Shown piece by piece: positions 7,900 through 15,659 of a stretch of DNA of 28,929 nt. Location: contig DDUQ01000137.1 of the NCBI GenBank assembly GCA_002344885.1, positions 791 to 29,719 of the forward strand, read 5' to 3'. A program made the translations under genes and the position numbers. The notes beneath the pieces were generated by a model. That model saw only the letters and a program-made list of their open reading frames with translations. It ran no database searches and was not told the DNA's origin. This stretch comes from Comamonadaceae bacterium UBA2334 (GTDB taxonomy: Bacteria; Pseudomonadota; Gammaproteobacteria; Burkholderiales; Burkholderiaceae_C). Every line of letters starts with the position of its first letter. The first letter of the stretch is position 1.

Positions 7900-9321
7900 T
7901 CAGGACAGCGTGCGAACATCGACAAAATGACCGTGAATGGCAGCGGCCGCAGCCATGGCGGGGCTCACGAGGTGGGTGCGCCCACCTGCGCCCTGGCGAC
8001 CTTCAAAGTTGCGGTTGCTGGTGCTCGCGCAACGTTCGCCCGGCTCCAGCCGGTCTGCATTCATGGCCAGGCACATGCTGCAGCCGGGCTCACGCCACTC
8101 GAAGCCGGCGGCCTTGAATATCTCGTGCAGGCCCTCTGCTTCGGCCTGCGCTTTGACCAGGCCGGACCCCGGTACGACCAGGGCCTGCTTCACATTCCTG
8201 GCCACTTTCTGGCCAAGTTTTTGCACGATGCTGGCCGCTTCACGCATGTCTTCGATCCGGCTGTTGGTGCATGAGCCGATGAACACCTTGTCCACGTGTA
8301 TGTCGGCCAGAGCCTTGCCCGGTTCCAGCGCCATGTAGGCCAGTGCGCGTTCGATCGCACCGCGTTTGTTGCTGTCTTTCTCCTTGTCGGGGTCGGGCAC
8401 GCGCGCATCGATGCCCAGCACCATTTCGGGCGAGGTGCCCCAGGTGACTTGCGGGATGATCTGTGCGGCGTCCAATTCGACCACGGCATCGAACATCGCA
8501 TCCGGGTCCGAGTGCAGGCTGTTCCAATGAGCAACCGCCTGGTCCCACTCGACACCTTGGGGGGCCAGTGGACGACCTTTGACGTAGTCGATGGTCTTCT
8601 GGTCGACCGCGACCAGGCCAGCACGGGCACCACCTTCGATGGCCATGTTGCAGACCGTCATGCGGCCTTCCATTGACAGGGCGCGGATGGCAGAACCGGC
8701 AAATTCGATGGTGTAACCCGTGCCGCCCGCCGTGCCAATCTTGCCGATGATCGCCAGAACAATGTCTTTGGAGCCGCAGCCCTTGGGCAACACGCCATCG
8801 ACCTTGACCAGCATGTTTCTTGCCTTCTTGGCCAGCAGGGTCTGAGTCGCCATGACATGCTCGACCTCGCTCGTCCCGATGCCATGTGCCAACGCGCCGA
8901 ACGCACCGTGGGTGGACGTGTGGCTGTCGCCGCACACCACCGTCATGCCGGGCAGCGTTGCACCGTTTTCGGGCCCCACAACATGCACGATGCCCTGCCG
9001 ACGTGACATGAACGGAAAGAATGCGGCAGCACCGTATTCCGCAATGTTTTTGTCGAGCGTGGTGATCTGTTCTTTGCTGATGGGGTCCGCGATGCCGTCA
9101 TAGCCCAACTCCCAGCCGTTGGTGGGTGTGTTGTGGTCGGCCGTGGCCACGACAGAGCTGACCCGCCACAGTGGCCGCTGGGCTTGTCGCAGGCCTTCGA
9201 ACGCCTGTGGACTGGTGACTTCGTGCACCAGGTGACGGTCGATGTACAGCACCGCAGTGCCGTCTTCTTCGGTGCGGACGACGTGTTCGTCCCAGATTTT
9301 GTCGTAGAGGGTGCGTCCCAT
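7900..9321 (-). CDS. leuC: 3-isopropylmalate dehydratase large subunit
   Basis: LeuC is the [4Fe-4S] large subunit of isopropylmalate isomerase, second step of leucine synthesis. The 473-residue protein opens with TLYDKIWDEHVV and has the aconitase-family blocks VVCGDSHTSTHGAFGALAHGIGTSEVEHV, here positions about 128-156. The three cluster cysteines are visible as Cys351 in IGSCTNSR and Cys414 and Cys417 in PGCSMCLAMN. Length and motifs are complete. The ATG at 9321 has GAAGGA about ten bases upstream. A probable -10 and a set of tandem repeats lie upstream, so this is the likely first gene of leuC-ecn-leuD-leuB-asd. Confidence 0.97.
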   Translation of the reverse strand: MGRTLYDKIWDEHVVRTEEDGTAVLYIDRHLVHEVTSPQAFEGLRQAQRPLWRVSSVVATADHNTPTNGWELGYDGIADPISKEQITTLDKNIAEYGAAAFFPFMSRRQGIVHVVGPENGATLPGMTVVCGDSHTSTHGAFGALAHGIGTSEVEHVMATQTLLAKKARNMLVKVDGVLPKGCGSKDIVLAIIGKIGTAGGTGYTIEFAGSAIRALSMEGRMTVCNMAIEGGARAGLVAVDQKTIDYVKGRPLAPQGVEWDQAVAHWNSLHSDPDAMFDAVVELDAAQIIPQVTWGTSPEMVLGIDARVPDPDKEKDSNKRGAIERALAYMALEPGKALADIHVDKVFIGSCTNSRIEDMREAASIVQKLGQKVARNVKQALVVPGSGLVKAQAEAEGLHEIFKAAGFEWREPGCSMCLAMNADRLEPGERCASTSNRNFEGRQGAGGRTHLVSPAMAAAAAIHGHFVDVRTLS

Positions 9322-9348
9322 GGATGTGGTGTCCTTCGTGAACCGACG

Positions 9349-9354
9349 ATTCTA
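9349..9354 (-). promoter_or_regulatory. Candidate -10 element of the leuC promoter
   Basis: TAGAAT on the minus strand lies 28 bases before the leuC ATG. The -35 position falls in the first of the tandem repeats and is a poor match to TTGACA (TGTCAC), so the promoter may need an activator. Confidence 0.35.
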
Positions 9355-9367
9355 TTCTGTCGATACG

Positions 9368-9422
9368 TGTGCGTGACAGATGTTGTGCTTCACAGATATG
9401 TGCCTGACAGGTGTGCTAGCAG
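9368..9422. repeat. Tandem 12-bp repeats upstream of leuC
   Basis: On the plus strand TGTGCGTGACAG (9368-9379), TGTGCTTCACAG (9384-9395) and TGTGCCTGACAG (9399-9410) follow each other at 16- and 15-base spacing. A weaker fourth unit TGTGCTAGCAG starts at 9412. The shared pattern is TGTGCNTSACAG. The array lies immediately upstream of the probable leuC promoter and after the gltA terminator, in otherwise unremarkable intergenic DNA. It could be a multi-site operator; no regulator is identified. Confidence 0.6.
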
Positions 9423-9475
9423 CAGAGGGTGGAGCCGTTTGGCTGCGTTTTCGCTGCGGCAGTTGTAGATCTGAC

Positions 9476-9506
9476 AAAAAAAAACCCACCTGGCTTGCCA
9501 GGTGGG
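9476..9506 (-). terminator. Rho-independent terminator downstream of gltA
   Basis: CCCACCTGGC (9485-9494) and GCCAGGTGGG (9497-9506) form a perfect 10-bp stem. On the minus strand it is followed by nine T residues (9484-9476). It lies 22 bases after the gltA stop codon and ends the sdh-gltA transcript. Confidence 0.92.
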
Positions 9507-9528
9507 CTTGCGTGCTGATAAAGCGGTA

Positions 9529-10839
9529 TCAGACCTTCATCGAAGAAGGTACATCGCGGCGTGGCGAGCCTGTGAACAGCTGGCGTGGGCGGCCGATCTT
9601 GTACTCGGGGTCGGCGATCATTTCGTTGAGCTGCGCAATCCAGCCGACTGTGCGGGCCAGTGCAAAAATGCCTGTGAACAGCTTGACCGGGATGCCGATG
9701 GCACGTTGGACGATGCCGGAGTAGAAATCCACGTTCGGGTAGAGCTTGCGCTGGACGAAGTAGTCGTCTTCCAGAGCGATCTTTTCCAGCTCTTTGGCCA
9801 GTTTGAACAGCGGGTCGTTCTGCAGGCCCAGCTCGTTCAACACTTCGTCGCAGGTTTCCTGCATCAGTTTGGCACGTGGGTCGTAGTTCTTGTACACGCG
9901 GTGACCGAAGCCCATCAGCTTGACGCCGGAGTTCTTGTCCTTGACCTGCTCCATGAACTGGCCCACTTTAGCCACACCGCCGTTGCGCTGGATGTCTTCC
10001 AGCATGTTCAAGCAGGCTTCGTTGGCACCGCCGTGAGCAGGGCCCCACAGGCAAGCCACGCCAGCTGCAATGGCAGCAAACGGGTTGGTGCCGGACGAGC
10101 CACACAGACGCACTGTGGACGTGGAGGCATTTTGCTCGTGGTCAGCGTGGAGGATGAAGATGCGGTCGAGTGCGCGTTCCAGCACCGGGTTGACCTTGTA
10201 GTCTTCGCAAGGTGTACCGAACATCATGCGCAGGAAGTTGCCTGCGTAGCTCAGGTCGTTGCGGGGATACATGAACGGTTGACCGACGCCATACTTGTAT
10301 GCCATGGCAACGAGCGTAGGCATTTTGGCAATCAGGCGGATCGCTGCGACGCGGCGGTGATCTGCGTTGTTGATGTCTGTGCTGTCATGGTAGAAGGCCG
10401 ACAGTGCGCCGACCAAGCCGGTCAGCACAGCCATGGGGTGGGCATCGCGACGGAAACCACGCAGGAAGAACTGCATCTGCTCGTTCACCATGGTGTGGTT
10501 GATCACGAGCTTGTGGAAGCCTTTACGCTCTTCAGGGTTGGGCAGTTCGCCGTTGAGCAGCAGGTAGCAGGTGTCGAGGTAGTCGCACTGTGTGGCCAAC
10601 TGTTCGATGGGGTAGCCGCGGTACAGCAGTTCGCCCTTGTCGCCGTCGATGTAGGTGATGCCGGACTGGCACGAGGCGGTAGACAGGAAACCGGGATCGT
10701 AGGTGAACAAACCCGTCTGGCCATAAAGCTTGCGGATGTCGATCACGTCCGGACCGATGTTGCCGCTGTAAACGGGCAACTCGATGCTGGGGCTGCCGTT
10801 GCTGAACGACATGGTGGCTTTGTTGTCGGCAAGTTTCAT
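9529..10839 (-). CDS. gltA: Citrate synthase (type II)
   Basis: GltA condenses oxaloacetate and acetyl-CoA to citrate, the entry step of the TCA cycle. The 436-residue product has the length of the hexameric Gram-negative type II enzymes. Active-site blocks are visible: the histidine segment ILHADHEQNASTSTVRLCGS, GFGHRVYKNYDPRA, and the aspartate region VDFYSGIVQRAIGIP. The N-terminal ELPVYSGNIGPDVIDIRKLY block is also typical. It is the last gene of sdhC-sdhD-sdhA-sdhB-sdhE-gltA and is followed by a strong terminator, so it is probably controlled together with succinate dehydrogenase. Confidence 0.97.
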   Translation of the reverse strand: MKLADNKATMSFSNGSPSIELPVYSGNIGPDVIDIRKLYGQTGLFTYDPGFLSTASCQSGITYIDGDKGELLYRGYPIEQLATQCDYLDTCYLLLNGELPNPEERKGFHKLVINHTMVNEQMQFFLRGFRRDAHPMAVLTGLVGALSAFYHDSTDINNADHRRVAAIRLIAKMPTLVAMAYKYGVGQPFMYPRNDLSYAGNFLRMMFGTPCEDYKVNPVLERALDRIFILHADHEQNASTSTVRLCGSSGTNPFAAIAAGVACLWGPAHGGANEACLNMLEDIQRNGGVAKVGQFMEQVKDKNSGVKLMGFGHRVYKNYDPRAKLMQETCDEVLNELGLQNDPLFKLAKELEKIALEDDYFVQRKLYPNVDFYSGIVQRAIGIPVKLFTGIFALARTVGWIAQLNEMIADPEYKIGRPRQLFTGSPRRDVPSSMKV

Positions 10840-10881
10840 GGAATTTCCTTCTCGGGTTGGCGTTGATAGGTGTGAGCAGGG

Positions 10882-11157
10882 TCAGCAGGCGGGTGCCTTG
10901 AGCATGTTGAGAACCGCCACGACGTCAGGGCTAGCAAGATCGTCAGTGGGTGCCTTGCGGCCCAGCAGCAGATCCAGCAAATCGTTGTCGGACAGGTCCA
11001 TCAATCTCTCTAGTGCATCAGCATGCGCTTGCGTCAGGCTGACTTCGTAACGGTCAAAAAAACGCTGGATGAACAGATCGTTCTCCAGCAGGCCGCGGCG
11101 GCAGCGCCACTTCAGTTTGCTGAGATAGCGGGGGTCCAGAAGTGGGCTGTCTGTCAT
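10882..11157 (-). CDS. sdhE: FAD assembly factor SdhE
   Basis: SdhE (DUF339 family, earlier YgfY/CptB) helps attach FAD covalently to SdhA. The 91-residue product starts MTDSPLLDPRYLSKLKWRCR and contains the family hallmark WRCRRGLLENDLFIQRFFD with the RGxxE motif (Arg21-Gly22...Glu25) that acts on the flavoprotein. The tail ALERLMDLSDNDLLDLLLG also matches the family. The frame is open further upstream but that part overlaps sdhB; the ATG at 11157, 14 bases after sdhB, gives the normal family length. Its place between sdhB and gltA fits its role as an assembly factor for the complex encoded upstream. Confidence 0.95.
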   Translation of the reverse strand: MTDSPLLDPRYLSKLKWRCRRGLLENDLFIQRFFDRYEVSLTQAHADALERLMDLSDNDLLDLLLGRKAPTDDLASPDVVAVLNMLKAPAC

Positions 11158-11171
11158 GTGCAGAAACGGGA

Positions 11172-11876
11172 TCAGATGGCGCGGATGGCCAGCATTTCCT
11201 TGATCTTGCCGATGGCTTTGGTCGGGTTCAGGCTCTTGGGGCACACGTCCACACAGTTCATGATGGTGTGGCAGCGGAACAGGCGGTACGGGTCTTCCAG
11301 GTTGTCCAGACGCTCGGCTGTGGCATCGTCGCGGCTGTCGGCAATGAAGCGGTAAGCCTGCAGTAGGCCTGCCGGCCCCACAAACTTGTCGGGGTTCCAC
11401 CAGAAGCTGGGGCAGCTGGTCGAGCAGCTGGCACACAGGATGCACTCGTACAAGCCGTTCAGTTCTTCGCGCTCCTCGGGGCTTTGCAGGCGCTCGCGCT
11501 GAGGCGCAGGCGTGTTGCTGATGAGGTAGGGCTTGATGCTGTGGTACTGCTTGAAGAACAGCGTCATGTCCACGATCAGGTCACGGACGACCGGCAGACC
11601 GGGCAATGGCTTGAGGACGATGTCACCCTTGAGCGTGTTGAGGTTGGTCAGGCACGCCAGACCATTCTTGCCGTTGATGTTCATGGCGTCGGAGCCACAG
11701 ACACCTTCACGGCACGAGCGGCGGAACGACAGCGTAGGGTCGAGTGCCTTCAGTTTGACCAGTGCGTCCAGCAGCATGCGTTCGGAGCCGTCAAGTTCCA
11801 GCTCCAGCGTTTGCATGTAAGGCTTGGCATCCTTGTCCGGGTCGTAGCGATAGAGCTTGAATGTGCGTTTTGCCAT
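11172..11876 (-). CDS. sdhB: Succinate dehydrogenase iron-sulfur subunit
   Basis: SdhB carries electrons from the flavin in SdhA to the membrane quinone site. Numbered from the ATG at 11876 (234 residues), the [2Fe-2S] ligands are Cys55, Cys60, Asp63 and Cys75 in CREGVCGSDAMNINGKNGLAC (positions 55-75). The Asp at the third ligand position is also seen in E. coli. The remaining cluster ligands are in CILCASCSTSCP (Cys145-155) and CHTIMNCVDVCPK (Cys202-212), which hold the [4Fe-4S] and [3Fe-4S] centres. An in-frame upstream start at 11909 exists, but AAGGAAG sits just before the 11876 ATG and the family begins MAKRTFKLYR. It lies between sdhA and sdhE. Confidence 0.97.
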   Translation of the reverse strand: MAKRTFKLYRYDPDKDAKPYMQTLELELDGSERMLLDALVKLKALDPTLSFRRSCREGVCGSDAMNINGKNGLACLTNLNTLKGDIVLKPLPGLPVVRDLIVDMTLFFKQYHSIKPYLISNTPAPQRERLQSPEEREELNGLYECILCASCSTSCPSFWWNPDKFVGPAGLLQAYRFIADSRDDATAERLDNLEDPYRLFRCHTIMNCVDVCPKSLNPTKAIGKIKEMLAIRAI

Positions 11877-11910
11877 TTTTGAAACTTCCTTGTTCGTACG
11901 TTCGGACAAA

Positions 11911-13713
11911 TCAGAATGTGCGGATCTTGGGTGGCACGGTTTCGGCCGTCAGGGGCTTCATCCGCACAGCCTTGTAGTCGAGGCGGTTGCCATCCTTGTA
12001 CCAGAGGGTGTGCTTCATCCAGTTGGCATCGTCCCGGCCCAGTGGGGCGGTGGCATGGTCCGCACCGTATTCGTAGTCGCGCACCAGGTGCGCGCCACGG
12101 CATTCCTGGCGGGCAGCTGCACTTTCCATGGTCGCCTGCGCGGCTTCGATCAGGTTTTCGACTTCCAGTGCCTCGACCCGGGCGGTGTTGAACACTTTGG
12201 AGTTGTCTTTGAGGCCGATGTTGCCAATGCGTGAACGCAGGGCGGCGATTTTCTTCACGCCTTCGTTCATCACTTCCTGGCTGCGGAACACGCCGGCATG
12301 GGCTTGCATGATCGCGCGCATGTCGTTGGCCACATCCTGGGCGTATTCGCCGTTCGGGTTGTTGTCCAGGCGTGCCAGGCGTGCCAACGTCTTGTCGGCT
12401 GCGTTGGCGGGCAGGGGTTTATTCTCTTGCTTGGGGTCGACGTTGGCAATGATGTGGTCGCCAGCAGCTTTGCCGAATACCAGCAGGTCGAGCAGCGAGT
12501 TGGTGCCCAGACGGTTGGCGCCGTGAACCGACACGCACGAACATTCACCCACGGCGTACAGACCTTTGATGGGCTGATCTTCGCCATTGACACGCTCGAC
12601 GACCTGGCCGTTGATGTTGGTGGGGATACCGCCCATCTGGTAGTGGATGGTCGGCACCACGGGGATGGGCTCGCGGGTGACATCGACGTTGGCAAAGTTC
12701 ACACCGATTTCGTACACAGAGGGCAGGCGCTTGTGGACGGTTTCAGCGCCCAGGTGGTCCAGCTTCATGTGGATGTAGTCACCGTTGGGGCCGCAACCAC
12801 GGCCTTCCAGGATTTCCTGGCCCATGCAGCGGGACACGAAGTCACGGGGTGCCAGGTCCTTCAGGGTGGGGGCGTAGCGCTCCATGAAGCGTTCGCCGTT
12901 TTTGTTCAGCAGAATGGCACCTTCGCCCCGGCAACCTTCGGTCAGCAGCACGCCGGCACCGGCCACCCCGGTGGGGTGGAATTGCCAGAATTCCATGTCT
13001 TGCAGCGGAATGCCCGCGCGTGCAGCCATGCCCAGACCGTCACCTGTGTTGATGAAAGCGTTGGTCGATGCCTGGAAGATGCGACCAGCGCCGCCGGTGG
13101 CCAGCAGCACGGTTTTGGCTTCGAGGATATAGGTGTCACCGGTTTCCATTTCGAGGGCGGTCACACCCACGCAGTCGCCGGACTCGTCGCGGATCAGGTC
13201 GAGGGCCATCCACTCCACGAAAAACGTGGTACGCGCTGAAACGTTGGCCTGGTACAGGGTGTGCAACATGGCGTGACCTGTACGGTCGGCAGCCGCACAC
13301 GCACGCTGGACGGGCTTTTCACCGTAGTTGGCAGTGTGGCCGCCGAACGGGCGCTGGTAAATGGTGCCATCCGGGTTGCGGTCAAACGGCATGCCCATGT
13401 GTTCCAGCTCGTACACCACTTTCGGTGCTTCGCGGCACATGAATTCGATGGCATCCTGGTCGCCCAGCCAGTCCGACCCCTTGACGGTGTCGTAGAAGTG
13501 GAACTCCCAGTTGTCTTCGCTCATGTTGCCCAAGCTGGCGCTCACGCCACCTTGTGCCGCAACCGTGTGCGAACGGGTGGGGAACACTTTGGACAGCACG
13601 GCGACTTTCAGCCCGGCGCGTGCCAATTGCAGCGAGGCGCGCATGCCTGAGCCGCCAGCGCCCACGATCACAACATCAAAACGGCGCTTGGCCACGGAAG
13701 AAGCGGTTGTCAT
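11911..13713 (-). CDS. sdhA: Succinate dehydrogenase flavoprotein subunit
   Basis: SdhA oxidises succinate to fumarate on a covalent FAD at the cytoplasmic face of complex II. The 600-residue product has the FAD dinucleotide fold VVIVGAGGSGMRASLQLA near the start and the flavinylated histidine in RSHTVAAQGGVSASLGN (His49). Further features are GGHTANYGEKPVQRACAAAD, HPTGVAGAGVLLTEGCRGEG in the substrate region and HGANRLGTNSLLDLLVFG near residue 400. Length is normal. It starts four bases after sdhD and is followed 34 bases later by sdhB, in the usual C-D-A-B order. The nearby sdhE gene encodes its flavinylation factor. Confidence 0.98.
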   Translation of the reverse strand: MTTASSVAKRRFDVVIVGAGGSGMRASLQLARAGLKVAVLSKVFPTRSHTVAAQGGVSASLGNMSEDNWEFHFYDTVKGSDWLGDQDAIEFMCREAPKVVYELEHMGMPFDRNPDGTIYQRPFGGHTANYGEKPVQRACAAADRTGHAMLHTLYQANVSARTTFFVEWMALDLIRDESGDCVGVTALEMETGDTYILEAKTVLLATGGAGRIFQASTNAFINTGDGLGMAARAGIPLQDMEFWQFHPTGVAGAGVLLTEGCRGEGAILLNKNGERFMERYAPTLKDLAPRDFVSRCMGQEILEGRGCGPNGDYIHMKLDHLGAETVHKRLPSVYEIGVNFANVDVTREPIPVVPTIHYQMGGIPTNINGQVVERVNGEDQPIKGLYAVGECSCVSVHGANRLGTNSLLDLLVFGKAAGDHIIANVDPKQENKPLPANAADKTLARLARLDNNPNGEYAQDVANDMRAIMQAHAGVFRSQEVMNEGVKKIAALRSRIGNIGLKDNSKVFNTARVEALEVENLIEAAQATMESAAARQECRGAHLVRDYEYGADHATAPLGRDDANWMKHTLWYKDGNRLDYKAVRMKPLTAETVPPKIRTF

Positions 13714-13716
13714 GGC

Positions 13717-14082
13717 TCAGAGCCTCCAGAGAACTTGAATGGCCCAGCCGAGGCAACCCACGAGCCAGACGATGGTGAAAACATGCAGTGCGAGGCGAAG
13801 GCCGGGTGGCTTGACGTAGTCCATCCAGATGTCGCGAACGCCGACCCATGCGTGGTAGAACAGGCCGACCAGAACCGAGAAGGTCAGCGTTTTCATCCAT
13901 TGGGATGCAAATACGCCCGCCCAGGTTTCGTAGCCGATCGGGCCGCTGGTCAGCAGCAACTTGGCCAGCACGATGAATGTGAACAATGCGATGAGCAAGG
14001 CGGTGACACGCTGTGCCAGCCAGTCTCGCGTACCGTAGTGAGCGCCTGCGACAACGCGGCGGGATCCGTAGTTGATTGCCAT
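13717..14082 (-). CDS. sdhD: Succinate dehydrogenase membrane anchor subunit SdhD
   Basis: SdhD is one of the two membrane anchors that bind haem b and ubiquinone in complex II. The 121-residue product has three hydrophobic segments: about residues 25-45, 62-82 and 97-118. The heme and quinone residues are visible in FYHAWVGVRDIWMDYVKP, where the His and the later Asp-Tyr pair match E. coli SdhD. Its position between sdhC and sdhA and its length settle the identity. Confidence 0.93.
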   Translation of the reverse strand: MAINYGSRRVVAGAHYGTRDWLAQRVTALLIALFTFIVLAKLLLTSGPIGYETWAGVFASQWMKTLTFSVLVGLFYHAWVGVRDIWMDYVKPPGLRLALHVFTIVWLVGCLGWAIQVLWRL

Positions 14083-14104
14083 GATGGTTTTCCTTGGGAT
14101 GGGA

Positions 14105-14536
14105 TCAGTACAGGCCGAACAGCTTGGCGCCCAGGATGAGCGTCAAGCCGATGCTGAGCACCAGAACAACCTGGGCAGAGCTTGCGCCGAACGATTTGGT
14201 CACCGAATGCGTGGCGTCCATGTAGAGGTGGCGCAAACCGGCCAGCAGGTGGTGCAGATAGGCCCAGATCAGGGCCAATGCCACCAGCTTCACAAACCAG
14301 CCGGGCACAAACCCGATGCCGACGCCGAACGCCGCTGTGAACGAATCGAAAGAAATTTCGGAGCTGACGGAAGTGTCAAACAGCCATACGATGAAGGGCA
14401 TCAGCAGGAACATCAACAGCCCGCTGACACGGTGCAGGATGGAAACCCAGCCAGCCAGTGGCAGCCTGTAGGTCGTCAGATCCGTGAATGCGTTGATGTT
14501 GCGGAACTCGGGCCGCGGTTTCTTCAACTGGGTCAT
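14105..14536 (-). CDS. sdhC: Succinate dehydrogenase cytochrome b556 subunit SdhC
   Basis: SdhC anchors complex II in the inner membrane and contributes to haem b and the quinone site. Numbered from the ATG at 14536 (143 residues) it starts MTQLKKPRPEFRNINAFTDL and contains WVSILHRVSGLLMFLL, with the Ser and Arg of the quinone pocket, and HHLLAGLRHLYMDATH, with the haem-ligand histidine. Three membrane segments fit the family. The frame continues to an ATG at 14605, which would add 23 unrelated residues; the 14536 start has AAAGAAAG upstream and matches homologues. It heads the sdhCDAB-sdhE-gltA operon. The 128-base upstream gap should hold its promoter; TAGAAT near 14601-14606 on the minus strand is a weak -10 candidate. 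Confidence 0.93.
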   Translation of the reverse strand: MTQLKKPRPEFRNINAFTDLTTYRLPLAGWVSILHRVSGLLMFLLMPFIVWLFDTSVSSEISFDSFTAAFGVGIGFVPGWFVKLVALALIWAYLHHLLAGLRHLYMDATHSVTKSFGASSAQVVLVLSIGLTLILGAKLFGLY

Positions 14537-14664
14537 GGGTGGTGCTTTCTTTTGTCGAGTGTGGTGGGATGTAACGCCCCGGTAACCTTGCAGGATAGCC
14601 CTCAAATTCTATTGCAACGCAGCATTCACGAAGCTTTCAATGGTGCAAGTTGAACAGGGGTTTT

Positions 14665-15492
14665 TTAATTCAGTTCGTTTTTGTAGTGGTGGGTGTCCGT
14701 CCGGTACAGGCCACGGCGCAGTTCCATCGGTACATCGTTGTACGTGTACGAGGTGCGCTCCACACTCAGCAGTGGGTGCCCTATCGGTGTGACCAGCAAG
14801 TGCGCCAGGTCTTCCGTGGCCGCGACGGCTTTGATTTTTTCGTCGGCGCGAACCATGCGCACGCCGAACTCCCGTTCGAAAAACGCATACATCGGGCCGC
14901 GGTCAGATGAAAGGGCCTCAAGGGACAGTCCCTTGAAGGGCAGGCCGGGCAACCAGATGTCTTCAAGGATGGTGGGGGCTCCCTGCATGCTGAGCACCCG
15001 CCTGACAAAAATCACCGGATCGCCACTGCGCAACGCCAGCAGGCGTGCCACATCTGCGCTGGCACGCTGGCGCTTGCATTCGATGATGGCCCGTTGGGCT
15101 GGGTCGTCTTCCCCGGCGTCGGACTGCAGTCGCAGGAAGCGGTATTGGATGTGCCGTTCAGCATGCGTGGCCACATACGTGCCCTTGCCTTGTCGACGTA
15201 CCACCAGATTGTCAGAGGCCAGTTCGTCGATGGCTTTGCGGACTGTGCCCTGGCTGACTTTGAAACGTGCGGCCAGATCCTGTTCGCTGGGGATGACATC
15301 CCCCGGCTTCCACTCGCCTTCTTCAAGGCTGCGCAGGATCAGGTTCTTGATTTGCTGGTACAGCGGGCTGAAGGCAGGTGTTGCACCCGTGCCTGGGCCG
15401 GTCCCCAGGGCGGTCGTGGTCGACGAGGTGTTGTTCTGGACAGACGGCTGTACGTCGGTGCTGGATGGGTTCATGATCGTGTTTGCAATCAT
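14665..15492 (-). CDS. GntR-family (HutC/UTRA) transcriptional regulator
   Basis: This is a repressor-type regulator with an N-terminal winged helix (about residues 42-110, with PLYQQIKNLILRSLEEGEWK, PSEQDLAARFKVSQGTVRKA and VVRRQGKGTYVA) and a C-terminal UTRA effector domain (about 130-270), as in the HutC subfamily. Residues 1-40 are Thr/Ser/Gly-rich and probably disordered. It lies upstream of sdhC on the same strand and is divergent from mdh. A 12-bp palindrome and a direct repeat lie in the gap toward mdh. I infer that it controls itself, mdh and perhaps sdh-gltA in response to an organic acid; the ligand is unknown. Two starts are possible: ATG 15492, directly at the operator, and ATG 15474. 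Neither has a good Shine-Dalgarno. Confidence 0.88.
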   Translation of the reverse strand: MIANTIMNPSSTDVQPSVQNNTSSTTTALGTGPGTGATPAFSPLYQQIKNLILRSLEEGEWKPGDVIPSEQDLAARFKVSQGTVRKAIDELASDNLVVRRQGKGTYVATHAERHIQYRFLRLQSDAGEDDPAQRAIIECKRQRASADVARLLALRSGDPVIFVRRVLSMQGAPTILEDIWLPGLPFKGLSLEALSSDRGPMYAFFEREFGVRMVRADEKIKAVAATEDLAHLLVTPIGHPLLSVERTSYTYNDVPMELRRGLYRTDTHHYKNELN

Positions 15493-15493
15493 A

Positions 15494-15513
15494 TCTTATA
15501 TAAGACATAAGAC
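15494..15513. promoter_or_regulatory. Putative operator of the GntR regulator
   Basis: TCTTATATAAGA (15494-15505) is a perfect 12-bp palindrome. It overlaps a tandem direct repeat ATAAGAC-ATAAGAC (15500-15513), so the TTAT/ATAA half-site recurs three times. The AT-rich block stands out in GC-rich DNA, lies just before the mdh -35 and next to the regulator's start. AT-rich dyads are usual operators of GntR/HutC proteins. Confidence 0.55.
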
Positions 15514-15516
15514 AAA

Positions 15517-15546
15517 TTGACGAACCGGTTTCGGGCGGGGTACACT
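15517..15546 (+). promoter_or_regulatory. Sigma70-type promoter for mdh
   Basis: TTGACG (15517-15522) and TACACT (15541-15546) are separated by 18 bases and match the -35 and -10 consensus well. Transcription would begin near 15553, leaving a leader of about 107 bases before mdh. The putative GntR operator ends three bases upstream of the -35. Confidence 0.55.
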
Positions 15547-15574
15547 CCGTGGTGCTTAAGGGTTTTCCATGCTT

Positions 15575-15655
15575 CCGAGTCACGTCGGAGTCACGGGCCC
15601 TTTCAGGGCGTTCTCGTGCATCACATCTATCTGCAAGTTCATCCAACGGAGTCAC
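15575..15655 (+). repeat. Three copies of a C(C/G)GAGTCAC motif in the mdh leader
   Basis: CCGAGTCAC (15575-15583), CGGAGTCAC (15586-15594) and CGGAGTCAC (15647-15655) occur in the untranslated leader. The third copy contains the mdh Shine-Dalgarno GGAG. The first two also sit in a small TCCGA/TCGGA hairpin, and a second GCCC/GGGC hairpin follows at 15597-15609. A post-transcriptional role is possible but unproven. Confidence 0.4.
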
Positions 15656-15659
15656 TACC

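Noticed and set aside
9322..9475. Leucine leader peptide and attenuator upstream of leuC
   Set aside because: No short ORF with a run of leucine codons is seen before leuC, and the only strong terminator in the gap belongs to gltA on the same strand and lies upstream of the promoter.
9502..10866. 454-codon open frame on the plus strand opposite gltA
   Set aside because: Low-information Val/His/Gln-rich translation typical of antisense frames in GC-rich genes; gltA motifs are unambiguous on the minus strand.
10882..11445. 187-codon version of sdhE
   Set aside because: The upstream half overlaps sdhB in another frame; the 91-residue start gives the normal SdhE length and follows sdhB by 14 bases.
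15549..15659. 37-codon N-terminal extension of mdh
   Set aside because: It lies in the leader just after the -10 element, has no family similarity, and the ATG at 15660 has its own Shine-Dalgarno.
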